Shown here: positions 1 to 6,258 of the stretch, piece after piece
How the letters are laid out: the number at the start of each line of letters is the position of its first letter
Numbering within the stretch: position 1 is the first letter of the stretch
From: Prevotella sp. CAG:891
GTDB taxonomy: Bacteria > Bacteroidota > Bacteroidia > Bacteroidales > Bacteroidaceae
Assembly (NCBI GenBank): GCA_000437675.1
Contig: FR901790.1
Span: forward strand, 4,757-18,074
Direction of reading: 5' to 3'
Length of the DNA stretch: 13,318 bases
Made by a program: the position numbers and the translations under genes
Notes under the pieces: generated by a model
Told to the model about the DNA's origin: nothing
Database searches by the model: none
The model's input: the letters and a program-made list of their open reading frames with translations, nothing else

Positions 1-906
1 CTGAACCACCCGGAAGCCGAAATCGTGTTTGTGAACAGCGAACGCGCTGCCGGCAAACTGCTGACCGACGTACACGGAGGCTTGTATGGCGAAACTGACC
101 TGTACTTTACCGATGAACTGCCCTTCGATGCCGTTGACGTGGTATTCTTTTGTTTGCCCAAGGGTGGCAGTGTTGCTTTTCAACAAGCCCATTACATTCC
201 GGCCGATGTGCGCATCATTGACCTGACCCCCGATTTCCGTATGGAGGCCGACGAAAACGACTTTGTCTATGGTTTGCCCGAACTGAACCGCCTGCAAATT
301 ATGAACGCGCTGCATGTGGCCAATCCCGGCTGTTTTGCCACCTGCATACAGTTGGGTCTACTGCCTTTGGCCGAAGCCGGACTGCTCAGAGGCGAGGTAA
401 TGGTGAATGCCATCAGCGGAGCAACGGGTGCCGAAATTCGGAATGCCGACGATATGCCTTGTGGGCAAATCACGGGGAACATGTGCCTTTACAAAGCATT
501 CGACGGCGACGAAGTGGCCGAAATCAATCAGTCGCTGCATGGGCTTCAACCTACATTCGCCAGCGAAATAAACTTTCTGTCCTATCGGGCCGACTTTGCC
601 CGAGGCGTGTTTGCCACCATTGTCACCGGCTGCACCGCATCGCTCGAAGAAGTGGAGGCTGCCTTTCGCGAATTTTACGGCGAGGCTTCGTTTACGCACT
701 ATGTGGGACGTGCCATCGACCTGAAACAGGTAATCAACACGAACAAATGCTTGATTCATGCCGAATGCCATGCTGACAAACTGCTCATCACGGTGTGCAT
801 TGACAACCTGCTGAAAGGGGCCTCGGGACAGGCCGTTCAAAACATGAACCTGATGTTTGGCCTGGAGGAAAACACCGGACTGATGCTCAAAGCCTTGGGG
901 TACTGA
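1..906 (+). CDS. argC: N-acetyl-gamma-glutamyl-phosphate reductase (5' end outside window)
   Basis: This enzyme performs the NADPH-dependent reduction of N-acetylglutamyl phosphate to N-acetylglutamate semialdehyde, the third step of arginine synthesis in the cytoplasm. The frame is open from base 1 (LNHPEAEIVFVNSE), so the real start lies upstream. A GTG at 25 is only an internal codon. About 25-30 N-terminal residues, with the glycine-rich NADP-binding turn, are missing compared with the usual length of about 320 residues. The catalytic cysteine is in ANPGCFATC (codon 331-333). Other family segments are VFFCLPKGGS near the start and the SGATGAE and DNLLKGASGQAVQNMNLM segments. The gene ends with TGA and is followed by a hairpin terminator, so it is probably the last gene of its transcript. 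The identification is secure; only the 5' boundary is unknown. Confidence 0.93.
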   Translation: MNHPEAEIVFVNSERAAGKLLTDVHGGLYGETDLYFTDELPFDAVDVVFFCLPKGGSVAFQQAHYIPADVRIIDLTPDFRMEADENDFVYGLPELNRLQIMNALHVANPGCFATCIQLGLLPLAEAGLLRGEVMVNAISGATGAEIRNADDMPCGQITGNMCLYKAFDGDEVAEINQSLHGLQPTFASEINFLSYRADFARGVFATIVTGCTASLEEVEAAFREFYGEASFTHYVGRAIDLKQVINTNKCLIHAECHADKLLITVCIDNLLKGASGQAVQNMNLMFGLEENTGLMLKALGY

Positions 907-974
907 TTGCCGACATTCCCGTTAAATAGCTGCCTCAATGCCGTTGAATCTTCCTTAATGCAAAGGACAACATA

Positions 975-996
975 TAAGTAAGTGTTCCTAATTATT
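975..996 (+). repeat. Dispersed intergenic repeat, copy A
   Basis: TAAGTAAGTGTTCC followed by TAATTATT, lying 69 bases after the argC stop. It differs from the best-matching copies D and E mainly at one base of the AGGTGTTCC core. It belongs to a family of six related sites in this window (A-F). Confidence 0.5.
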
Positions 997-1021
997 CAGG
1001 CCATTTTGTACTGCATGAAAA

Positions 1022-1070
1022 AAAGACATTCATCACTTCGAGTACTGAAGGACGAATGTCTTTAGTTTTG
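1022..1070 (+). terminator. Probable argC terminator hairpin
   Basis: AAAGACATTC (1022-1031) pairs perfectly with GAATGTCTTT (1054-1063). An inner CTTC/GAAG pairing extends the stem, and TTTAGTTTTG follows on the plus strand. It stands about 115 bases after the argC stop. A-rich flanks mean it could also work on the other strand. Confidence 0.6.
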
Positions 1071-1120
1071 TTCATCTCTGGTTGCTGGAGGCAACTTCTA
1101 AAGTCGAATCATAGGCTAAG

Positions 1121-1150
1121 TTTGTGCTAAGTTTTTTTTGAGTAAGTTTG
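1121..1150 (+). promoter_or_regulatory. Candidate promoter with no protein gene downstream
   Basis: TTTG at 1121-1124, then 18 bases, then TAAGTTTG at 1143-1150. This fits the Bacteroidetes -33/-7 consensus. A second TAAGTTTG is at 1117-1124. No plus-strand gene follows; instead a stem-loop and a terminator-like hairpin lie within about 85 bases. The region is AT-rich, so a chance match is possible. Confidence 0.3.
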
Positions 1151-1152
1151 TT

Positions 1153-1235
1153 CAAAGCTGTTACTAAGCTTTGCAGTGAGTTTGCGAATCAGTACATGTA
1201 GCTGCTTGTCGAGTTTACCCGACGACCTTTTTTTT
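1153..1235 (+). ncRNA. Candidate small RNA (two hairpins plus T-tract)
   Basis: The start predicted from the promoter-like site at 1121-1150 is near 1155. From there the sequence has a perfect stem CAAAGCT/AGCTTTG (1153-1159 with 1167-1173). A second hairpin, GTCGAG-TTTA-CCCGAC (1208-1223, one G-T pair), is followed by GACC and eight T. Promoter, short transcript and intrinsic terminator would give an RNA of about 80 nucleotides. Its 3' end touches the 3' end of the small minus-strand ORF at 1234-1536, so it could simply be a terminator between two units. No known RNA family is recognised. Confidence 0.22.
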
Positions 1236-1536
1236 AACGAGGCAAACGCGTGAATGAAATTGCACGACAGAATAATAGGAAAGCGCAAGCACGCCAACCG
1301 GCATTGAGATTTGCCGGGAAAAACACACCTAAGGCGGCAAGCTGCGCGTAGAAGTAGTAGACTGCCTGACGCGCAGTAACTGTTTCATCAAGCATAAACG
1401 AATAAAGCTTGGCCGCACTGCACATCGGTTTCGAAGCCGCTAACCACGACGTAAGGCCTCTGAGGCTATACCATTCGGGTAAAGTTCTCTCATCATACTG
1501 CTGCTGTTTCATAGAAAAGATGTTTTTGTTCATCAT
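1234..1536 (-). CDS. Small hypothetical membrane protein
   Basis: A 100-residue ORF starting MMNKNIFSMKQQQYDERTLPEWYSLRG. The N-terminal half is polar (TLPEWYSLRGLTSWLAASKP). The C-terminal half is hydrophobic, with probable membrane helices around residues 59-74 (VYYFYAQLAALGVFFP) and 79-93. Its composition looks like a real protein, and nothing better competes on the other strand. Three possible starts (Met1, Met2, Met9) cannot be told apart. It has no operon partner: argC faces it from one side, and about 270 bases without a credible gene separate it from thiL. A weak minus-strand TATATTTG (1716-1723) could be its -7 promoter element. The family was not recognised and no function is proposed. 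It could be a decayed remnant of a longer gene. Confidence 0.4.
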   Translation of the reverse strand: MMNKNIFSMKQQQYDERTLPEWYSLRGLTSWLAASKPMCSAAKLYSFMLDETVTARQAVYYFYAQLAALGVFFPANLNAGWRACAFLLFCRAISFTRLPR

Positions 1537-1800
1537 AACTTAACTTTTATTGGTAGACAACTGATTCTGACTGCAAATTACATCATAATATTTGACAGAA
1601 CACGTCATAAAAATAATTTTGCCGTTAAATATAAATAGCAAGGTGCGGTTTTCAGAAGAAAGGCGGCTTTTTTCAACGCTTGTGCTGCGCGTATTGATTT
1701 TAACACATTTGCAAACAAATATAGAACGGAGCAGCCGGCTGGGCGGATGGGGATGCGCTGCAGTGAAAGCGCTGTGGGTTATGCAACTGCGCAAGAGATA

Positions 1801-1854
1801 AAAAAAATCAGGCTACATCTCAGCATCGCATTTGATGTTGAGATGTAGCCTGAT
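1801..1854 (-). terminator. thiL terminator
   Basis: A 21-bp stem (1807-1827 with 1834-1854) with one G-T pair and a six-base loop. The outer 16 pairs are perfect (ATCAGGCTACATCTCA and its complement). On the minus strand it is followed at once by seven T (1807-1801). It begins 21 bases past the thiL stop, so it is a textbook intrinsic terminator for thiL. Confidence 0.85.
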
Positions 1855-1875
1855 TGGGGTACAGAAGTGGATGCT

Positions 1876-2934
1876 TTATTCAGCAGCCAGCGGATTCCAA
1901 CCTTGAGCCTTAAGGTCGAACTCATTGCCGTCGCGGGTAACGAGCTTCGTGCCCAGTTCGGCGCGCGTGATATGGCCGATAACCTTGACGTCGTCGATGG
2001 CCGATACACGTTCGTGGTCGGTGAGGGGAACGGTGAACAGGAGTTCATAGTCCTCGCCGCCATTGAGGGCTGCGGTGTAGACGTTGAAGTTGAATTCCTC
2101 GGCAGTAATGGCCGTTTGGTAGTCGATGGGGATGCGTTCTTCGTAGAGGCGGCAACCCGTTTGACTGCGTCGGCAAATATGCATGATTTCAGACGAAAGG
2201 CCGTCGCTAATGTCCATCATGGCCGTGGGGCGGATACCGGCCTCGCGCAGGCGCTGCACAATGTCGCGACGTGCCTCGGGTTTGAGTATGCGCTCAATGA
2301 GGTATTCGCGTCCGGCAAAGTCGGGCTGTGCCTGGGCTTCGGGTTCGCTGGTGTGCTGCGATTCGAACACGCGCTTTTCGCGTTCGAGCAGCTGGAGGCC
2401 CATGTAGGCTGCGCCCAGGTTTCCGCTGACGCAGAGCAGATCGGTGTCGTGGGCTCCCGAGCGGTACACAATGTCGTCGGCATTGGCTTCGCCCAGACAG
2501 GTGAGGCTCAGGGCCAAACCGGTTACTGAGGAGGTGGTGTCGCCACCAACGAGGTCGACTCCGTAGCGTTCGCAAGCCAAGCGCAAACCGGCATAAAGTT
2601 CGTCGAGGTGTTCAACCTTGAAACGGCGACCTACGGCTACACTGACCAAGAGCTGACGCGGGGTGCCGTTCATGGCATACACGTCGGAAAAATTGACCAC
2701 GGCTGCCTTGTAGCCGAGGTGTTTGAGCGGGGTGTAAGTGAGGTCGAAGTGAATGCCTTCCATCAGCATGTCGGTGGTGCTGAGCAGGCGGCGGGGATCG
2801 GCGGCATCGGTGGTGTAACGCATCACGGCACAGTCGTCGCCCACACCCATGAGGGTGGAATCGTTGACGGGCTTGAGGTCGGCCGTGAGGTGGTCAATGA
2901 GTCCGAATTCGCCTAAAGTGGATATTTCAGTCAT
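1876..2934 (-). CDS. thiL: Thiamine-monophosphate kinase
   Basis: ThiL uses ATP to phosphorylate thiamine monophosphate to thiamine diphosphate, the last step of vitamin B1 cofactor synthesis. The 352-residue protein shows the family motifs in order: GVGDDCAV (30-37), STTDMLMEGIHFDL with Asp55 and His62, AAVVNFSDVYAMNG with Asn81 and Asp84, VGGDTTSS (129-136), and MMDISDGLSSE in the C-terminal half. These are the ATP and magnesium binding features of the PurM/ThiL superfamily. The length is normal. The ATG at 2934 gives the expected N-terminus (MTEISTLGEFGLI). The gene lies 36 bases downstream of the outer-membrane protein gene on the same strand, and the gap is filled by repeat copy B, so the two may share a transcript. 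No other thiamine genes and no TPP riboswitch were seen nearby. Confidence 0.95.
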   Translation of the reverse strand: MTEISTLGEFGLIDHLTADLKPVNDSTLMGVGDDCAVMRYTTDAADPRRLLSTTDMLMEGIHFDLTYTPLKHLGYKAAVVNFSDVYAMNGTPRQLLVSVAVGRRFKVEHLDELYAGLRLACERYGVDLVGGDTTSSVTGLALSLTCLGEANADDIVYRSGAHDTDLLCVSGNLGAAYMGLQLLEREKRVFESQHTSEPEAQAQPDFAGREYLIERILKPEARRDIVQRLREAGIRPTAMMDISDGLSSEIMHICRRSQTGCRLYEERIPIDYQTAITAEEFNFNVYTAALNGGEDYELLFTVPLTDHERVSAIDDVKVIGHITRAELGTKLVTRDGNEFDLKAQGWNPLAAE

Positions 2935-2947
2935 GAATACAGAAATG

Positions 2948-2973
2948 TGTAAATGAATTTCAACACCTGCTTA
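2948..2973 (-). repeat. Dispersed intergenic repeat, copy B
   Basis: On the minus strand it reads TAAGCAGGTGTTGAAATTCA and then TTTACA. Its first three bases are the stop codon of the outer-membrane protein gene, and it fills most of the 36-base gap before thiL. This is a diverged copy: GTTGAA stands in place of GTTCCTAA. Confidence 0.45.
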
Positions 2974-3447
2974 GAAGAAAAAACCGATGCCTATGTTGAA
3001 ACCAAAGGTGCTGTTGTCAGAAAAATCGTGGAGCGACATCTTATAATATAATGAAGGCTCAATGGTGATGAAACGGTTCACAAAGAAAGCGTAACCTACT
3101 TCAAGGGGGATTTGCACATCGTTGCTGTTGGGCGTGTAGTGTACATACTGCGCACCGGCACCCATGTAAATGCCGCACTGGTCGAAGTAGTAGCGCGCAC
3201 CGGCACCAACCGATACGTCGTCGATGGCACGGGTGTGATTGTAGTTGACATCGCCGTGCAGCAAAAGGCAGTCGGCCACGAAATAACCTGCTTTGGCATT
3301 CACGCCCAAACGGAACTTTTCGCTTCCGCTGTACGACAGACCTAAACCTGAAAACGAGGTGCTGATGTATTTTTTACCTTGTTCGAACTGGGCAGCAGCC
3401 GTGAGTGTGCTTGCCAGAAGGCAGAGCAGGAGTAATGCTTTTTTCAT
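2971..3447 (-). CDS. Small outer-membrane beta-barrel protein
   Basis: A 158-residue protein with a clear Sec signal peptide (MKKALLLLCLLASTLTAAAQ, cleavage probably after Ala19). The rest is alternating hydrophobic and polar strands with glycine and aromatic residues (for example GVNAKAGYFVADCLLLHGDVNY, GARYYFDQCGIYMGAGAQYVHY, IPLEVGYAFFVNRFITIEPSLYYKM). It ends GFNIGIGFFF, an aromatic C-terminus typical of barrels inserted by the BAM complex. Length and strand pattern suggest about eight strands, as in OmpW/OmpX-like or 'outer membrane protein beta-barrel domain' proteins. Substrate and role are unknown. Its stop codon lies inside repeat copy B, and thiL follows after 36 bases. No matching promoter was found in the 120 bases upstream. 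Confidence 0.75.
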   Translation of the reverse strand: MKKALLLLCLLASTLTAAAQFEQGKKYISTSFSGLGLSYSGSEKFRLGVNAKAGYFVADCLLLHGDVNYNHTRAIDDVSVGAGARYYFDQCGIYMGAGAQYVHYTPNSNDVQIPLEVGYAFFVNRFITIEPSLYYKMSLHDFSDNSTFGFNIGIGFFF

Positions 3448-3567
3448 TGTGTGTATGATAAACTTTAAAAATTGACAGAATGAAGGGTAGTTCTTAAAAT
3501 GCTGTTTTTTAGATACGGCTTGCCGATATTTGCCTGGGGCAAGATGGATAGACGAACCAACCGTAAA

Positions 3568-4673
3568 TCAGGTGTAAAAATACCACAAATTTTGCAGTTG
3601 GGGCGGCAGGAACTCGCGTTTTAACGTAAGTTTTGCCACATTCAGTGCCACATGGCCCATTGTGCGCCTTAAATTGAGTTCGATGCAAGGCATGAGGGCG
3701 GGTCCTTGCGGTGTGCCGACGGCCATCATGTCTATGCCAAAGGGGCCGCTGTAGCGGTGGGCAAGCAGATGCCGGGCTTCGGTGCCGACGGTTTGAATAA
3801 TGCGGCGCAGGCTTGCTTCGTCGGTGTGAAGGGCTGCGCATATTTGCTGTTCGATGTGGGCCTGCGGTGCCACGATATTGCCGGCATAACCGCCCGAAGC
3901 ATTGGTTTCGAAGGCCGATGCGCCCAGGTAATGCACTGTTGAACCATCGGTGCTAAATTCAAGGGCAAAATCGAGCAGGCGGTCGTAGGCCTTTTGCACC
4001 TCTACCCCACCCTGTTCGCGCAGCAGACGGCGCAGACGGCCGGTGTCGGAAGGCGTCGTTGCCCCGTCGATTACGAACACACCGCGGCCGCTCCCCGACC
4101 ACCGACTTTTACCCCCCACGCGGACCACAGACTTTTACACACCACGCGCTGCCACGATGCAAGGGCTTGGCTGACCCCGTCGAGACTGCGCACCAAACGG
4201 GTTTCGCCCACGGCGTGAATGCCCATTTGCCGCAGTTGGGCAACGAGTTGAGGCAGCAGGCATACGGTGCTTTCGCGACTACTTAGCTGGCGAATGTGGG
4301 CAAGCTCTTCGTCGGAGGGGAGGAGGTTTTCGGGTGCTCCGGCTTTGCGCAGGCGATGGCGCTGGAGGGGGTCCCAGCCCCAGGGCATGATGTGGGTGAT
4401 TTGCTGCCAAAGCCGGGGAGTGAGTTGGCGAAGGGTGAGCAGACGCACGGCCGAGAGTTTTTCGGCCCATACACTGCCGCAACTATCTGCCTGGTCCGAA
4501 AGGGTTTGCAGGGTGTCTTCGTCCACAAGCACGCAGTCGCCGGGCTGGGCCCACAGCACGGGGAGGAGACCCCATTCGGTTTGCAACCGTCGGGCTATGG
4601 TTGAGGGATAATAATAGGGGGAGTTGGCGGCCAGGGCCTCATCGTGTGAGGGGTTGAACAGGTGTAGGGTCAT
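3568..4673 (-). pseudogene. ATP-grasp-like conserved Bacteroidetes protein, frame broken by a 26-bp tandem duplication
   Basis: Two overlapping frames (4673-4071 and 4128-3568) are the two halves of one gene. The first half begins MTLHLFNPSHDEALAANSPYYYPS and runs in the correct frame to VVCKS. The second supplies the glycine-rich loop WSGSGRGVFVIDG, the segment GPFGIDMMAVG, and CIELNLRRTMGHVAL, whose Glu-x-Asn resembles the metal ligands of ATP-grasp enzymes. The break lies at an imperfect 26-bp tandem repeat (4096-4147). Removing one copy fuses the halves into a single frame of about 359 residues, reading QRVVCKSRWSGSGRGV, as expected at the ATP site. I recall similar 360-370 residue proteins of unknown substrate in Bacteroides and Prevotella. 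It may be a true frameshift, a reversible switch or an assembly error. As written, neither half carries a whole ATP site. Confidence 0.8.
4096..4147 (-). repeat. 26-bp imperfect tandem duplication inside the ATP-grasp gene
   Basis: The units 4122-4147 (first in gene direction) and 4096-4121 (second) match at 22 of 26 positions. In gene direction all four differences are a G in the second unit (three T to G, one C to G). Both contain GTAAAAGTC and end GTGGTC plus one base. Because 26 is not a multiple of three, the extra unit shifts the frame. Confidence 0.85.
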
Positions 4674-4674
4674 G

Positions 4675-4703
4675 TAAGCAGGTGTTCAAAACTATTTATA
4701 TAA
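4675..4703 (+). repeat. Dispersed intergenic repeat, copy C
   Basis: TAAGCAGGTGTTC followed by AAAACTATTTATATAA. It begins two bases from the start codon of the divergent ATP-grasp gene. The first half matches the family well; the second half is only similar in being AT-rich. It faces copy D. Confidence 0.4.
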
Positions 4704-4810
4704 TTCTATCGACGTATTTTTGAAGTCATCTGAACTTTTATGAAATTCAATCTTCGTCAGAAAAGTTTAGACGACTTATTTACTTTGCACAGCGTTTTTG
4801 CACCATTCAA

Positions 4811-4839
4811 ATGTAAAAATAATTAGGAACACCTACTTA
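4811..4839 (-). repeat. Dispersed intergenic repeat, copy D
   Basis: On the minus strand it reads TAAGTAGGTGTTCC, then TAATTATTTTTACAT. This is the copy closest to the apparent consensus. With copy C it forms an inverted pair enclosing about 165 bp. Confidence 0.6.
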
Positions 4840-5118
4840 AATAAAAGAGGGTTCACTTCGGGAGGGGGTAAAATTGCGGTTTGGCCTATCGGTGCTCGGT
4901 GAGCAGGCATGGTGACTTGATTACGGCCTTGCGGATGTGCGAAGTTACGCTTTTTTTTCGACACGCCGACAGCCCAAACCCACAAAGCCGAGATTGCTAA
5001 GCGAAACTCACGGCCGAAGCATGTTGGACGAAAATGGGAGTTAAAATGCGACAAGGTGCAACACGATTTTTTGGAAAGGCCTTGTGGCGTTAATAAAAAA
5101 GAAAAGATGGGGCAGAAA

Positions 5119-5151
5119 TTTGGTTTGGGGCATTGGGCTACTATATCTTTG
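5119..5151 (+). promoter_or_regulatory. Promoter of the DUF4248-like/amidase operon
   Basis: TTTG at 5119-5122, 21 bases, then TATCTTTG at 5144-5151, matching the Bacteroidetes vegetative consensus TTTG/TAnnTTTG. A second TTTG at 5124-5127 gives a 16-base spacing. Transcription would start near 5157, leaving a leader of about 245 bases before the ATG at 5403. Confidence 0.65.
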
Positions 5152-5189
5152 CATCAGGATTTAGGATAACAAGAACTTTTACGAGTGAG

Positions 5190-5210
5190 AAGTAGGTATT
5201 GATAATTATT
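5190..5210 (+). repeat. Dispersed intergenic repeat, copy F
   Basis: AAGTAGGTATTGA followed by TAATTATT, a diverged copy that keeps both conserved blocks with changes in the middle. It lies in the leader of the amidase operon. Confidence 0.4.
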
Positions 5211-5402
5211 CAACCTATTTGTTTTAACCTCCCCCTTTATTATGGGGCAGAAACTTATTTTTTTTGAGGCAGACTGAACGAACTGCAGCGTTTAGCAAAA
5301 AGGCCTTTTACAAAGAAAAAACAAACGATGGTGGGTGCAACAATAGGTAGATGCGCCTAGGAACATTCAACCTTGAACTTGCTTAGTTTCTACATTGTGA
5401 CC

Positions 5403-5693
5403 ATGAAAAAATCAAAACAAAAAACTCCTGAAATAAAAATGACAAAAACGGAATTTGCACTTGCTGTATTTCCCGGACGGTCGGACGAGTATGCACGACG
5501 GCTACTGCACGATTACATCATGAACCGACGCTTGGTGATGCGACGGCTGATTGACTTGGGGTGGCGGCCTTATGACAAAAAACTGGATAAAAGGCAGATG
5601 CGATATCTGCAAAAAGTAATTGCCGAAAACGTTATCGGCGGCAATGATTTACGACTGAAAAAACGAAGTTTGAAAAAACAACAGACAAGATGA
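5403..5693 (+). CDS. DUF4248-like small basic protein
   Basis: A 96-residue lysine/arginine-rich protein. The core (TKTEFALAVFPGRSDEYARRLLHDYIMNRRLVMRRLIDLGWRPYDKKLDKRQMRYLQKVI) fits the pattern I know for DUF4248, a Bacteroidetes family of unknown function usually found beside an N-acetylmuramoyl-L-alanine amidase and often an HU-like protein. No HU-like gene is present here. The core looks like a helix-turn-helix type bundle, so nucleic-acid binding is possible but unproven. The start is uncertain: an in-frame TTG at 5373, the ATG at 5403 (chosen, preceded by a normal leader) and the ATG at 5439 are all possible, and the conserved part begins at the last. The stop overlaps the amidase start, which implies translational coupling. 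Confidence 0.7.
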   Translation: MKKSKQKTPEIKMTKTEFALAVFPGRSDEYARRLLHDYIMNRRLVMRRLIDLGWRPYDKKLDKRQMRYLQKVIAENVIGGNDLRLKKRSLKKQQTR

Positions 5694-6163
5694 TGATGAA
5701 AAAAAGAAACATTCGGCTCATTGTTATTCACTGCACGGCTACAAGTGAGCAAACCGCTATCAGCAGCATTCAAACGTACTGGAAAAAGGTGCTGCATTGG
5801 CGAAAACCGGGCTATCATTATGTGGTAAAGGCTAACGGCGAATGGGTGCAGCTGGCTATGGACCACGAGGTGACTAACGGGGTGAAAGGACACAATGCGA
5901 ATGCCATACATGTGGCTTACGTGGGTGGAATCCGCACCTTGAAAAACGGCAAGACGGTGGCTTGCGACACGCGGACGGAGGCTCAACGAAAAACGCTGAA
6001 ACACCTTGTGGAAAAACTGAAATGGATGTATCCCAAGGCTTTGGTGGTGGGGCATCGCGATTTGTCGCCCGACTTGAACGGCAACGGTAAAATTGAGCCT
6101 ATTGAATATCTGAAAATGTGTCCTTGCTTCAATGCCATCGACGAATACGGCGGTGAGCATTGA
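5690..6163 (+). CDS. N-acetylmuramoyl-L-alanine amidase (Amidase_2, T7 lysozyme type)
   Basis: A zinc amidase that cleaves the bond between MurNAc and L-Ala in peptidoglycan. All five active-site positions of T7 lysozyme can be matched: His14 (VIHCTAT), Tyr42 (PGYHYV), His122 (VVGHRDLSP), Lys142 and Cys144 (YLKMCPCF). Length (157) is that of a single catalytic domain. There is no signal peptide or membrane segment, so export would need a holin-like or other route, as for phage enzymes. Between His122 and Cys144 lies DLNGNGKIEPIE (128-139), a good match to a 12-residue EF-hand calcium loop. The start overlaps the previous stop (ATGA); ATGs at 5690, 5693 and 5696 are equivalent. It may be a domesticated phage lysin. 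The cassette is common near surface-polysaccharide genes in Bacteroides, and a sugar-nucleotide module follows here. Confidence 0.9.
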   Translation: MMMKKRNIRLIVIHCTATSEQTAISSIQTYWKKVLHWRKPGYHYVVKANGEWVQLAMDHEVTNGVKGHNANAIHVAYVGGIRTLKNGKTVACDTRTEAQRKTLKHLVEKLKWMYPKALVVGHRDLSPDLNGNGKIEPIEYLKMCPCFNAIDEYGGEH

Positions 6164-6189
6164 GGGTTTTCGGAACGAGTGTGAACCGG

Positions 6190-6258
6190 ATGAGTGCATC
6201 GGGCAAGCGGAAAAAAGGAGGCAGAAAGCCATTTTTAAAAAGTTTCTTCGCCCGGTAG
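6190..6258 (+). CDS. Possible 22-residue basic peptide after the amidase
   Basis: An ATG-to-TAG frame encoding MSASGKRKKGGRKPFLKSFF plus two residues, 26 bases after the amidase stop. In Bacteroidetes such amidases are often followed by a tiny 'smalltalk' protein with a hydrophobic tail. This peptide has a lysine-rich start but no membrane helix, so it could be a truncated relative or a chance frame. It stops just before the -33 element of the next promoter. Confidence 0.2.
   Translation: MSASGKRKKGGRKPFLKSFFAR

Larger units (their letters stand above)
5107..5253 (+). repeat. 12-bp direct repeat bracketing a promoter
   Basis: ATGGGGCAGAAA occurs at 5107-5118 and again, identically, at 5242-5253. 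The first copy touches the -33 element of the promoter at 5119-5151. The second lies in the leader, next to a CCCC/GGGG hairpin and a run of eight T (5258-5265). The pair is exact but short. Confidence 0.5.
4674..5402. other. Non-coding stretch of about 730 bases
   Basis: No gene I would support lies between the ATP-grasp gene and the DUF4248-like gene, which are transcribed away from each other. The stretch holds repeat copies C (plus), D (minus) and F (plus), a 12-bp direct repeat, one good plus-strand promoter (5119-5151) and a leader of about 245 bases for the amidase operon. A CAAAACTA on the plus strand (4687-4694) reads TAGTTTTG on the minus strand and could be the -7 element of the ATP-grasp gene, but no -33 TTTG matches it. 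A 73-codon minus-strand frame (4833-5054) was not accepted as a gene. Confidence 0.6.

Noticed and set aside
1540..1801. Two short overlapping frames on opposite strands between the small membrane ORF and thiL
   Set aside because: Neither has protein-like composition or a family resemblance. I see nothing supported in this stretch beyond a weak -7-like site and the thiL terminator.
4071..4673. Reading the two halves of the ATP-grasp gene as two separate proteins
   Set aside because: The first half ends in an out-of-frame tail after VVCKS, and the second half begins with read-through of the duplicated unit. Together they make one family-length protein once a unit is removed.
4833..5054. A 73-codon minus-strand frame ending inside repeat copy D
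   Set aside because: Low-complexity and mixed composition, no domain, no start signal, and it lies in a repeat-bearing intergenic stretch. It may be a conserved intergenic sequence that happens to be open, so I left it out as a gene.
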